DNA of 64,000 nucleotides from Perognathus longimembris pacificus (taxonomy: Eukaryota > Chordata > Mammalia > Rodentia > Heteromyidae): contig NC_063164.1 of the NCBI RefSeq assembly GCF_023159225.1, positions 75,957,800 to 76,021,799 on the forward strand. Reading direction: 5' to 3'. Every line of letters begins with the position of its first letter. Position 1 is the first letter of the stretch. The translations under genes and the position numbers were made by a program. Shown one piece after another: positions 1-11,945 of the stretch. The notes under the pieces were generated by a model that saw only the letters and a program-made list of their open reading frames with translations, did no database searches and was not told the origin of the DNA.

Positions 1-201
1 ACAGCATGAGAGAGTCCAAAGAGTATCCTCATCTTACATTTAAATCTAAATTCAAATGAACTTTCCACCAATCAAATCTCAGAGTTAATATCAATGTTGA
101 TCATAGATGTTTCTAATTAACTAACTTTAAAGCCCTATCTTAATCACTTAGAGCATTCCTGTGCACATCTGCACTGCAGGAGTAACTGAATTACCTCCAT
201 G

Positions 202-203
<2 letters not shown>

Positions 204-299
<96 letters not shown>
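204..299. repeat. (GT)n microsatellite, 48 perfect units
   Basis: Uninterrupted GT dinucleotides over 96 bp, followed after one base change by a few more TG units to about 318. A tract this long and pure is expected to be length-polymorphic and able to form Z-DNA. Confidence 0.97.
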
Positions 300-300
<1 letters not shown>

Positions 301-1052
301 TGGGTTAGTGTGTGTGTTTAAAGCCATGCTATAACTCTATCCAAATGCAATTCAGGACTGCTTTAAAGTTTAGAAGCAAATGTGTACTTTGTAATGTAGT
401 TTAGAAACTGAAACTCCCTCCTACCTTATGTGTTTGTCTCTTGTAAATTGGGCTTGTTTGTGGTGGGCAGCCATTTCAAATACTGTGACACATACATCCC
501 AGAATTCTTCCCTCATACTTCGATCTAACCTAAATGAACACCAGAAGCAGAGCCTCTCATGTGGTTTTTGCTTCATCTGACAATGACATCAGTATCTTTC
601 CATCGCCTCAGTTTCATAAAATGGTGCCCAGAATGTGTGGTGGTGCCAGTAAAGGAAACTGAGTCCTCTCAGTAATTTTTCCTTAGTGTAAAGGCGGTTA
701 TATGATAAATAGCTAAAGCCTGACATGGCAACGCAGCATGAGGCTGCGTTTGGTTATTTTCTTGTGAATGGTTTCCAAGGCGTTTATGCCTTTTGCATGT
801 CTTGTATGTAAACGTACTGATCAGTATAAAATAATTTAAACTCAGATATTTATGGCTGTCCTACATGATCAGAGAGCTCTTGCCTATGTAGAAAGAGAAC
901 TGTTTTGCCTATACAAGAATTCAGATAAATATTACATATAACAAACTAAGCAGTACAATCACCTCTAATCCAGGTTAAAAAAAATATACAGCTGCCTTTT
1001 CCTTTTCCCACTTTATAAAGTTGACAAAGAGTCATGACCACATTTACTTTTA

Positions 1053-1055
<3 letters not shown>

Positions 1056-1102
<47 letters not shown>

Positions 1103-1294
1103 GGCCAGTCCTGGGCCTTGGACTCAGGGCCTGAGCACTGTCCCTGGCTTCTTCCTGCTCAAGGCTACCACTCCGCCACTTGAGCCACAGCGCCGCTTCT
1201 GGCCGTTTTCTGTATATGTGGTGCTGGGGAATCGAACCTAGGGCCTCGTGTATCCGAGGCAGGCACTCTTGCCACTAGGCTATATCACCAGCCC
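1056..1294 (-). mobile_element. Dimeric ID-type SINE, antisense, young-type copy
   Basis: Reads on + as T-run, ggccagtcctgg..., ending ccagccc; on the minus strand it is an ID left monomer plus a tRNA-like right monomer plus A tail. It is flanked by a perfect 12-bp target duplication, ttacttttatat at 1044-1055 and 1295-1306, and its 3' tail abuts a (TA)n tract. It carries the young-type bases (cgaggccctaggttcgattcc, read on the minus strand). Confidence 0.93.
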
Positions 1295-1479
1295 TTACTT
1301 TTATATTTTAATTGAAATAGTTTCTGTAGACTCCCAGTTGAAGTCACATATTATTGTGGAAACTGAAAATATAGACAAAATAGAGGAAGAATACTGATAA
1401 ATTGAATTTTACTGTGCTTTGGTAGTCATTTAGAGTTTGATATTGGTGATGAGAATAAAAGGTGATTATTTGAGTATAA

Positions 1480-1665
1480 ATGCTTAGCTAGACACTATGC
1501 TAAGTGATTTATGTAAATTTGCTTAATCTTCTCCATAGTCCACTGATGTAACTAATAGTATTAAACCTCCTTCATACATGAGAAATCAGAAATCCAGAGA
1601 TGTTAATTGAATTGCCTGAAGTCACACAGCTACTAAGTTACATAGGTGCAAAGTTAATCAAACCT
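1480..1665 (-). mobile_element. MIR-like SINE fragment, antisense
   Basis: Shows the usual antisense MIR order: a text about small size change near tttatgtaaatt, then an aaatcaga-like segment, then the core gtcacacagctactaagt. Ancient and diverged; assigned from the core pattern only. Confidence 0.6.
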
Positions 1666-1704
1666 GACAATGAGCCCCATTGATTTCTTTCTTTATTTTT
1701 TTCT

Positions 1705-1900
1705 CTTTTTTTCTTTTGAAGCAAAGTCTCACTAAGGCAGGTCCAATGGTAGAGGGTTCAGATCTTGTATCACTATGTATCTCAGGCTGGACTAGACATC
1801 ACTGTGTAACCTGGGCTGTACTCACATTCATGAACCTTTTGCTGCAGTCTTCCAAGTTCTGGGATTATAGGAATGTGCTACTGAGCATCATTGATTTCTA
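1705..1900 (-). mobile_element. B1/7SL-type SINE, antisense, old
   Basis: Antisense B1 wording is visible: gcaaagtctcact, atctcaggctggact, cctgggctgtactcac and aagttctgggattatagg, preceded by a T-rich run (the A tail). It is diverged and has no clear target duplication. Other explanations are unlikely because the order of the 7SL-derived blocks is preserved. Confidence 0.75.
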
Positions 1901-4900
1901 AGAGTTAGCTGATTACTTCTATATCAATTCTACATGTTCAAGTGTTTCTTATATTTTTGTAATTTGTCTTTCAGTTGTATCTATGAAACTTTAGATATAG
2001 TAAAAGACTTGATTTTTACACACAAATATATTCTTTTGTGGTTGTTGCCTTTTTTAAAACCAAGCTTGAAATGTTATTTTTCTGCTTCTAGATTATAATG
2101 TAGAAGAGAAAAAAATGATAAGGGTACTAGAAAAAATTAATCAAAAGTCAGAAAGACAGTCTTTGTGCTCAAAATTGTCATGCATAGAAAGAAGAAAGAA
2201 GCTGAAAGTGTGATTGAATTAGTGATAGAAAGAAAATCCAAACATTCCTCAATATTAGCAAGACTCCGTCAGCTGAGGAGTCCAGCCTGTTCATCACCAG
2301 TCAAGTAAGTCCAGTCCTGCCTCCTGTCTTCCCTAGCTGCAGCAGCAGGGTGAGGTTGAGAGGTAGGAGAGGAAAAGAGACTGGGGCTTGTTCCAAAGCT
2401 GATAATTTTGGAGGATCTCTCTTGAATGTTGCATTTATTCTGTCAGACAGTAGCCAAATGCCATTCTTCTGAGACAAAATGGTAAGTTCTTTGTAGGCTC
2501 TCTGGAGAGATCTCACACAGAGACATCTTGCCATATCATGGCAGACTGCCTGTGTGATTTCTAATTACATTCTTCTTTCAGGTTCTGCCCCAGTAGTATG
2601 TTCATTACCTTGAAAACAACATGCCTAAACATAATCCTTTCAATATAGTATAACCTTGACTTGCTTCAACCAGGCCTCCCTCCTTTGCAACTGACACAAA
2701 TGGAGGCCACTTCCAGTACTGCCATTTCTACTTGTGAACAACTATGACTAGCCTTCTGTCTTCATAGTATTGTAGTCATGATCACTGCTCATGTCAGCAG
2801 GGCAAGCAAGAGTGTTGAGTTCTTGGAGTGGAAGGAGTCAGTCTGCTAAGTGTCTGCATGCTGTTTGTCAGTCATCTAGCTTGGGGAAATTGATGTCAGG
2901 TCTCCCCCCACCCCCTCTACCTCTGGCAGTCATCCTCATCTCTGTGAGAGTTTTCATGGAATATATCTACTCCTGGGGATGTCCTCCCCAGTCTCTACCT
3001 TCATCTTATTCGGGCTTTTCAGAAAGTGATATACCAGTATTTTGGTCTTCAGCAAATCCTGGAGGGGTGTGCCTAGCACCTTTATTTTGGATGAATTTTT
3101 ATTAATCCTTAGCACTATACCCTTTGCTAAAATGATGGGGAAAGTCCTTATAACAATTAATTTGTGTTATGGAGATACCATTTCATACATTTTTTTTTCT
3201 TTTCAAAATGAATTTTCAGGTATGATGGATGCTTTCTGATTAGTGTGTTACCTTTTTAATAGTGGCTCAAGCTATCAACAAATTGATATTCATTTCTTCT
3301 AGAGATATGATCCCTATTACAATACAAAGAAAAATTACATCAAAAGGAATGTTCTGTTTTGCAAAAACGTTTCTGTGTCACAGTGTGCAGTCCTTCGAAG
3401 CAGTATTTCGTTGATCTTAGTGACAACAAATTCAATATATCTAATAATACTGCATAGCAGGTCTTCATTCTCTTTCCTGTTGATGTGACAGCCACACTTT
3501 AATGAAACGGTATTTTGTGTACTGTTTGCATTGCAGATCAGGATGAAGAACTGAGTTTGCTTAAGCAATAGCTGCGCTGTTTATACTTTTATCTTTTTCC
3601 CATCAAGAAGTAATTGCCCTTCAACCAACCTTACCTCTTTCCACTTCATATATGCAAACCACCTAAATAAAACATACTCCAAACTCCCACAGCACACATC
3701 AGTCTACAGAAACAGTCAAGACCCAGAAGAGAATAGAATATTGTGTGCATAACCCTTCCCTCTTCATTCGCTCGACAACTGCATATTGAACATCTACTGT
3801 GGGCCATAACCCTGCTAGGAGGTACAGTTGATTTTGCTCATTTATTTACTACAGGGAAGTAAAGAATAAGATTTGTTTTAATTCAAGTTCTATAAAATTG
3901 AAATGTTATTTCTGGCTAACAAAGATCTTGTAACAAGTCTTTTGGTATCTCATTGGCTTGTTGCCTACAATTCTCTGTTGGAATACATCTACACATGGAT
4001 TGGTTTTAAATGGCTTTCCGCAGTTTACTGCAAGGCCATCTGGCCATTTGGTGCCTGTACTCCCAAACTAACTTTCAGTTCTAGAATACCCTGGCTTTTG
4101 ACACCTTTAGGACTCAGTTATGCACTGGCATACATGATTAAAGTACTAAATGTTTATAAAAGAGAGCATGTATTGACTGTTCAGGTGACGTGTGCAATAC
4201 TTTAAAATAGCTAGTGTCAGCCAAATGCACACTTTCCATACAGCTAAATTTTAGGACTTTTTTTTTAAGTTACAAGAAATTTTACATGAGCATTCAATTG
4301 AGTAGTTACTATTTTTCTAAGACATCTATTGTATGTTAAAGATACCTAGACCTAGTTTCCATTTATATTCAATTTTGTGTTTAAAGGGGCATTTGTACAT
4401 CTCTGTGCCTATGACCCACAAATGATATTTAATGAAAACTGCAAATGGATATAATCCCCACTGAGAGTATTTGCCCATACTAATAAATCTGAGATGGATA
4501 TTTCAAGGGAGAAAATAAAAATCTCAATGCAAATAATGGTGAACCACATTCTAAAAGAGGACCATGGGTTGTAATATTTACAGAACCAACGTTCTGTTTC
4601 TTTAAAAAGATTCAAAAGGGAAAGTCAGGCATGTAACTTTCAAATGTCTGGTTTTTCTTTTAATTCTTTTTCCCTAAGAAGAGAAAGTTAAGTTTGAGTA
4701 AACTATAAACATACAGCAGTTTCTTATAACCTAAGTAAGTGTCCCAGAATTTAGAAAGCTGTTCAGAAGCTTAAATTAGTTCATGCTTATAAGAAGGGAT
4801 AAAACTTGGAGTCAATCAAGCCTCTTTCTGTCAGCTTCCTTAGGTATCTCTGTAGATCTTCACAGACATTCTGACCAATGCATAAGAACAAATTTACCAT

Positions 4901-4989
4901 ATTCATAGAAATAGAGGAAGCAATTGAAAATAGGAGAAATGTTAAAATTTTGAAGGATAAGATTCCAACATATGTCTAACAGGAGTTCC

Positions 4990-5002
4990 GGGGGGGGGGG
5001 GG
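4990..5002. repeat. poly(G) run
   Basis: Thirteen consecutive G. No associated element is recognised. Confidence 0.9.
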
Positions 5003-5134
5003 TAGTTCAAAAACTCTCAGGTAGTACTTAAAGACATTTCTGCATGAAATTTTCAGAGATTATAAATTTTAAGATTTTCTTCAAGCTAATATGTCAGGTT
5101 AGTTTAAAAAGTCAGAAAGATCTAAAGAAATTTT

Positions 5135-5366
5135 ATGATTACCTGTAATCCTAGCTACTGAGATCTTAGGATTGTGGTTCAAAACCAGCCTTGGTAGGAA
5201 AGTCGGTGAGACTCATATAAAACTACTCGGAAAAGGCTGGAAGTGACGCTGTGGCTCAAATGGTAAAGTGCTAATTTTGAAGATAAAGAAGCTCAGGGAC
5301 AGCACTCATACCTTGAGTTCAAGCCCCATTACTTCCATAACATGAATAACAACAACAAAAACAAAT
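5135..5366 (+). mobile_element. 7SL-head/tRNA-tail composite SINE
   Basis: Begins acctgtaatcctagctact (7SL/B1 A-box region), then ggttcaaaaccagcc, then a tRNA-like part with gctgtggctcaaatgg (A box) and gagttcaagcccc (B box). The tail is an imperfect (AAC)n. The 5' end is truncated or diverged. Confidence 0.85.
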
Positions 5367-6593
5367 TCTCTTCCTTATTGCTCCTCACTCCTGACCCCAC
5401 CATACCCTACTTAGAGACTACCATCTACAAAACCTGCCCCTAAGGTTATCTTTTATAAAAATCTTCTGACTTCTTGATTTATTTAAATATACCATGTTAT
5501 CTATTGACTTCCTATAAGAAATGGTGATTTAGTGATCTCTCTTGCAGTATAAGCATGCTCATATGCATTCACTTCTCCTTATCCTAGCTCTCCAATATGA
5601 CTATATCTCAACTTTTGGCTAAATAAATATTCTGTGTTTGTAGCATTATGGCTATGTGAAAGTGTTCCCTGCTGAGTCTTATTGTGTTCTATGATTAGAT
5701 TTCTTTTCCTGAATAACTCTTCAGTTTTCCTGGAGCTAATTATTGCTTTGACTTTATTAGCTTGGTCTGTGTTGGTATCACAAAAACATTCCTACAGTCT
5801 GTCATTATTATGAATTCATCTTCACAATATGGTCAGCCATATTAGTAAATCTATCACTTCTGGATTCTTTCCTTGGACACCACATTCCTGAAGGCCTCTG
5901 TTTTCCTGCACTTGTTTGTTTTTTCTTTCTGGGCCCTTGGGTCAACTATGTCCTGGAACTTCTTCTTGCATTTGCTCTTTTTTGTTTTGTTTTGTTTTTG
6001 TGAAGCACATCTCCCAATATTTCCTAGGAAAAAATATATAAGAGCAAAAAAAGTAAGCACTTTCCATGCCTGACAGTGGACTGTAGTCTGCCTTACAGCT
6101 GAAAATGAGCTGAGTATTAAACTATTACTGAAAATCATTTTTCCCTCAAAAATTGAGGTCATTTTTTATGAGGTTTTTACTTTTTTTGCTTTCTCGTGAA
6201 GTCTGACTCATTTATGCAATGAAATTTTGTATGTAACTCCCCTGACTCTCTCAGCTGGAAAGTGTATAGATCTTCTTTATACCTAGAAATCTGTAATTAC
6301 CTAATGATTTTACTTGAATTGAATTTTATTCCTTTATTTAGTCAGACAGTCAATATATCAATACAAAAAATTAATTTTTCTTTTGTTATCTTCCAACAAT
6401 TTTCTCCACATTCAATTTCTTCAAAATTTGTAGCTCATTTTGGCCTCATTTAATATCTGCTTTTTTCCCCTTTTCTTTGCTGCTGTTCTGTACAATTTCC
6501 CAACTTTATCTTCCAACTATTCTATTTATTTTTCAGCTGTGAGATATGAATGTGTAGATGCATATGTGTGTATATACATTATACATATATGTT

Positions 6594-6812
6594 TATTATT
6601 ATTATTAATACTGGGGTTTCAAATCAAAGACTTGTGCTTGTCTTCGCTTACTTGCTTGATTTTCACTCTATTACTTGAGCCATATCCCTAGCCTGGCTTT
6701 TTGCTACTTGTTTTTGGAACTGGGATCTCTTGGATTTCTCTTTCCAGGCTGCCTTTGATCTCAGCCTCCTAAGTATCTAGGACTGCAGTAGGTAGCCCCA
6801 ACACCCAGATCA
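6594..6812 (-). mobile_element. 7SL-head/tRNA-tail composite SINE, antisense, old
   Basis: Antisense order is kept: ctggggtttc (B-box side), cattacttgagccata, then gatctcagcctcctaagtat (antisense 7SL head). It starts with a (TTA)n tail remnant. Divergence from the other copies is high. Confidence 0.75.
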
Positions 6813-6818
6813 GTTATG

Positions 6819-6854
6819 GTGTGTGCGTGCGTGCGTATGTGTGTGTGTGTGTGT
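6819..6854. repeat. (GT)n/(GC)n simple repeat
   Basis: Alternating purine-pyrimidine tract, tgtgcgtgcgtgcgt followed by (GT)n, lying between two antisense composite SINEs. Probably grew from the A tail of the next SINE. Confidence 0.85.
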
Positions 6855-6875
6855 ACAAGCGTCTGCGCGCACGCA

Positions 6876-7101
6876 CCAGTTCTGGGGCTTGAACTCAGAG
6901 CCTTGGTACCTGCCCTGAGTTTTGTTTTACTCAAGGCTAATACTCTACCACTTGAGCTATAGCTCTACTTCTAGCTTTTTGGTGGTTAATTGTAGGTAAG
7001 AGTCTTTAGGACTTTGCTGCCTGGGCTGGCTTCAAACTGCATTCCTCAGATCTCTGCTTCCTGCACTGTTATGACTATACACATGGACCAGCAGTGCTTG
7101 G
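6876..7101 (-). mobile_element. 7SL-head/tRNA-tail composite SINE, antisense
   Basis: Starts ccagttctggggcttgaac (antisense B box), then ctaccacttgagctatagct (antisense A box), then gggctggcttcaaactgc and a diverged 7SL head. It forms a head-to-tail pair with the copy ending near 6812. Confidence 0.85.
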
Positions 7102-7725
7102 ATCAAAATTTTCATTACTATTACTCCTTATTCGTGGATATTCTGGCTATTCATTCATATTTGAGAGTAAGACCCAGGTTTTGTTGACTGATAAATTTCT
7201 TACAAGAGGAGCAACATGTTTTGTGTGGCACTGTATACATGTCTGTTTTGTTAGGTCAATGAGTTTCTAGAGAAAATGTCCTGAAGTCAATCTCCACGAA
7301 GGAGAATCTAGCTTTCTCAGAGCCAAATGAGGAAAAGATGCGTTGGAGATGTCACTAATGAATAGGAATAATTTCGTTTTAGTTCACTTATCTTTGCCCT
7401 TGCCTTTGTCTTTGTCTTCAGACCAACCTGTCCAGTTAGGCATACTCCACTCTTCTTCTGAGGTAGATGCCAGAGGAATTAGGTAGATTGTTGTCTTGCT
7501 ATGTGGGAAAGAGGAGGTTATCAAGGGGGTTGATAACCATTTATAGAGAAGCTATCTATTCTGCTTCAGTTCTTTTCTGCAACTCTGTCTCCATGGGCAC
7601 CTCAGGAAAGCAAACTTCTTAGCCTTCTGACTTTCTGTGGAGCCCATGAGCTTCCTCAATAACACAATAAAACCACACCAAATCACTAGTGTTTATGGAC
7701 ACGTTCTATCTCCTCTTATCTGTTC

Positions 7726-7898
7726 ACTACTCAGGAGGCTGAGATCCAAGGATAGCTGTTCAAAGCCAGACCAGGCATGAAAGTCCATGAGACTCCAGAA
7801 AACCGGAAGTGGCACTGTGGCCCAAGTGGTAGAACGCTAACCTTGAGCTGAAGAGCTCAGTGACAGTGCCCAGGCCCAGAGTTCAAGCCTCATGACCA

Positions 7899-7900
<2 letters not shown>
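7726..7900 (+). mobile_element. 7SL-head/tRNA-tail composite SINE, 5'-truncated
   Basis: Starts inside the 7SL head at ctactcaggaggctgagat and continues through ggcactgtggcccaagtgg and agagttcaagcctc. The tail has become a long (AC)n tract. The upstream part of the 7SL head is missing. Confidence 0.88.

Positions 7901-7959
<59 letters not shown>
7901..7959. repeat. (AC)n microsatellite at a SINE tail
   Basis: 59 bp of uninterrupted AC directly after the SINE 3' end, which shows that it arose within the SINE tail. Confidence 0.97.
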
Positions 7960-7962
<3 letters not shown>

Positions 7963-8948
7963 CCCTCAAAATTTAGACCCACTAAACATTACTGCCACAT
8001 TTGCCCCAATTTGCTCTTCACAGTGCAGCTAGCATATTTATTTAGACCCAGTGTGACTGTAAATTTCTCAAAGGGCTGCAAACACCTTCACTGTAGAAAA
8101 TCATCTCCTACTCATCTCTTTGGTGTCATCTTTTGTCCCTACACCTTCTGTCTTCTCTGCTATTCTCTACCCACTTAAAGCTCTGGCCATATCTTACCTT
8201 TTGCCTTTTGGCCTTGTTCTGCATGTCCTAGGCCCTTCTACACATGGAATTATTCTTGGCAAAGCTCTATTAGTTAGCTTAGTATTACTACAGTGAAGTA
8301 GCACTTAGGACTTAAAAAACACTTTCAGGGCTTAAAAAACTCTTTCAGTGTTTCAGTGATACTACAAAATACATGGGGCTCCCATAGTAGCAAGAGCTGT
8401 CATTATATCCATAAATCCTTGTGCAGCAAGTCAATTATCTATACATGTGAGACAGCTCCTCCTCCTTGTTTGGAAGAGTATTTTAGATTTACATTAGGGA
8501 AATTTTTTGTTCTTAATTATTAAATTAAGTGAGGTAAATGGAGGCTTTTTAAATTTTGCTTCTAAATTGAAAGTAAAGGGAAAATGAGCCAATTAATGAT
8601 GGAGTTAGTAAAGACCGTTTAGTTTAAAGAGGGCACAAGTAGTTTACAGTGTCAGGCCTAAGAGAACCAAATAAGTTAGTATGTAATATCACTACCCACA
8701 TACTTCATATACACATAATTTCATGCACATCAGAGATTGACCATTTGCTGAATGAATGTTTTAGACTTACTTAATGCAGTGACTATTCACTAACAAAAGA
8801 ATGTTGTGTACGTAACATGGTCTTAGGAGTAACTCAGTAAGTATGGATAGTATGTGGAGGAGAAAAGGCATAGAAAGTCTATAAGAGATCCATGGTATCC
8901 ATGGTATCAGTGTAAAATGGAGGGGTTTCCTGGATGATAATAACAGTT

Positions 8949-9168
8949 TTTGTTTTGTTTTGTTTTGTTTTGTTTTGCCAGTCCTGGGCCTTGGACTCAG
9001 GGCCTGAGCACTGTCCCTGGCTTCTTCCCGCTCAAGGCTAGCACTCTGCCACTTGAGCCACAGCGCCGCTTCTGGCCGTTTTCTGTATATGTGGTGCTGG
9101 GGAATCGAACCTAGGGCCTCGTGTATCCGAGGCAGGCACTCTTGCCGCTAGGCTTTATCCCCAGCCCC
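8949..9168 (-). mobile_element. Dimeric ID-type SINE, antisense, young-type copy
   Basis: Full dimer on the minus strand with a (TTTTG)n-patterned tail on +. Flanked by aacagtt at 8942-8948 and 9169-9175. It has the CpG-rich young-type bases (cgctcaagg, cgccgcttctggccg). Confidence 0.92.
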
Positions 9169-11756
9169 AACAGTTATTCTTATATCAACCAAAGAACTTA
9201 GTCTTAGAGAGGTTTTTTTGGAGGAGAAGTAGGGATAGTGCAAAGCATATGTTACCAAAAGTTGCCTTTGGTTTGAAAAATATTTGTTTTGGCATTATAC
9301 CAGTATATTCTTATTGTCATATATTCATAAGGACTTTAAATTTGCTGTTTGGGAGAATAATATATTAAAGGAATTTATATAAAACTGAGTACAATAAACT
9401 ACTGTCTACTCACACAAGTAGTTAAATTAGCACTATATACAATCTAGAACACTTTGAAATTGGGAGAATGGGGAATGCATATTATTTAAGATAAATAATC
9501 CTAATCACATAAACTGTGTTTCCAGAAGAAGCCATGTAAGCAGATGGTATAAATGAGGTTATCTGGAAAGTGTTAGATTCTCAGAAATGACTCTTAGAAA
9601 TAGCAATGGAAAGTAAAAATAAAAAGGAATATGCTCATAAGTACAGAGTTATTATTTCCTTATGATAGTCTCTATTTCCCAGTCATTCAAAGGAGAGGCA
9701 TCAGGAAATGATGAACCTTGAAACCAGGAGAAAAGAAGCCAAAGTTTCTCCTTTTGACAGTCTTTCATGGAAGTCTGTCTTCACTAAGTATCTCATCTCT
9801 GGCACCAGACATGGCTAATGAGAGGCAAGGCTGATAACCACAAATTTTCTTTCAGTTGCAGCAAGTATTTCTTATGCTAGTATGTAGGAAGGTTTTGCTT
9901 GTTACTTTTAACTTCAGCTAATTTCACTGAATCCTGTTTTCCTGTCTTTTCACAACTTCTTTCTTGTCCAAGCAAGAGCCACTTGCCTAGTATCCTTTCA
10001 AGGACTGCTATCAATATTTCATGTTTTCTTTGAAAGTTTGCACAATAGGAGAACAAAATTTGTCTCATGCACCAAACCATGAGCATTGAAACAACACAGC
10101 CTAACCAGTTGCAGTGGTGTTGGATGTCTGTTCCAACAGTGCATTTTGTGGGTGCATGTAGATCATGATTGTTTCATCTATGATTTTATTTTGTTCAAAC
10201 AGCTTTCTGCTAGGACTTGTTTACTGAAACAGACTTCATAGACATGTACCACTAGTTTATTACTATTTAACCCTCAGCCATCACTAGTAAAGATGAGCAG
10301 GTAGCCATTCTCCAACCAAAACAAGTAGCATCTTTCTGTTTAATGTTACGGTTTCCAAACATATAGTTTTAATTATGATGTGTATCCTTCCTTTGATTTT
10401 TTTTATTTACCAACAGTAGTATGGTGGGAGGTATTAAGAGAATATGTGTATACTTTCGAATGCTCTATCAAGGTTTTTACTTTATACTTTATAGGTCTAT
10501 AGAAACCTGTTCACCATATAATTGATATATTCCACACATGTAAGCTAACATCATTTTTAATTATCTTTGCTATTTGCTTATGTGACAAAATTCTAAAAAT
10601 GTTAATTTTGTAATTAATTTCCAACACATTGTTTGGTAACACTGAATAGTTTTGTTGTAAATCACACAAGGCCTTAGATCACTGAACTGTCTAAATGTGT
10701 CTTCCCAGTTCATTTTGGAAAAGCTATTTATTTTTGACTCCTGTTTCCTTTCTTCTCAACTTGGTTCCTATCCAAGACTCCATAGTAATCGCTTTGCTAA
10801 AAGCAGTTGATTTTTTTTTTAATCTCTCATCTGTTTTAACCTTGTACCATATCTTCTGTCAGTTTCTTCACAGGTACTGCTGATTCTTTTCAACTTCCTT
10901 TTATCTACTAGTATGTCATGGTGATAGTTTGAGTTTCATCATTTTCTCTTTTAAATACTTTTTCCCATTCTTTCTGCCATCTACTGTGTAATAAGAGGTC
11001 ACTAGCCAACTTGTTGCCCCATGCTTTTCAAACACTTCCTATACACCTCCTTGTATCTCAAGTTAATATTTCCCAGAATGTCTTTGTTCATTACTTATTA
11101 GGATGCCTCTTTGTGGAGGTTTCTTGTATTAAGTTTGGAAAACAATAATCATATTCCTGTTGTATAGCAGGTATTCGATATGATTACTGAATGAACAAAA
11201 GAGTGGGTAGGTGAATATACAGTATTCACTTGCATGTACTTTGAAAAGCTCTGTAATGAGGAAATGTGTCATGTTGCTCAAGGTAGCACCTCCCAAACTT
11301 ATTTCCACAAAACCTTCTCTGGTACACCTTGTCTATATGTCCCAAGGAGTTAGTATTGTGCACAACACCCCTTATGATACTGTTTAAAAGATATAAACCA
11401 GGGATCGTACACTTCTTTTTCCCTTAAATCTGTGTTGTATCTAAATGTGCTGATTTTTCTCAGTTCCCTCGTTCCTACATATGGCCTGTCTCATATCAGA
11501 TTTATTCCCCTTAACCCTTCCTTGTCTCTTCATTAATTCACATTTGGAATAACCATTTATTTCATCATTCTTTCTTCATTTTATACTTTCTTGTCTTTTC
11601 TCCTTAATCATTCATCATTTTTCATCATGTTTAACAACCTATTGTCTTTCAGATCTGCTTCCCAAAGTAAGACTATGGACAGACAGTACTAAAAATCTTT
11701 CAAACACAACTGTGAACATTGTACCTTACATTCTACCCGTGACATCCTAGTTGCCT

Positions 11757-11945
11757 TTTCTTTTTTTTTTTTAATTGTCAAAGTGTGATACAGAGGGGTT
11801 ACAGATTCATATGAAAGGCAGTGAGTACATTCCTTGTTCTCTTTGTTACCTCCTCCTTCATTTCCCCCTCCCCCTCCCCTTTTCCCTCTCCCTTGCCTTT
11901 TCTTTCATCTTATTTCCTTCCTCTTGACAACCCTCCCCATCAACG
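11757..11945 (-). mobile_element. L1 3' end, antisense, truncated
   Basis: T-run, then atacagaggggttacag, then ttgttacctcctcctt and a C-rich/T-rich tract. This is the antisense of the L1 3' tail seen complete at 43476-44905. It contains no ORF2 sequence. Confidence 0.75.

Noticed and set aside
2301..2534. 77-codon minus-strand frame as a small protein
   Set aside because: No recognisable motif, conserved start context or splice support; treated as chance.
6595..7101. Adjacent antisense composite SINEs as one long novel repeat
   Set aside because: Each half has its own B-box, A-box and 7SL-head order, and a simple repeat separates them, so they are two insertions.
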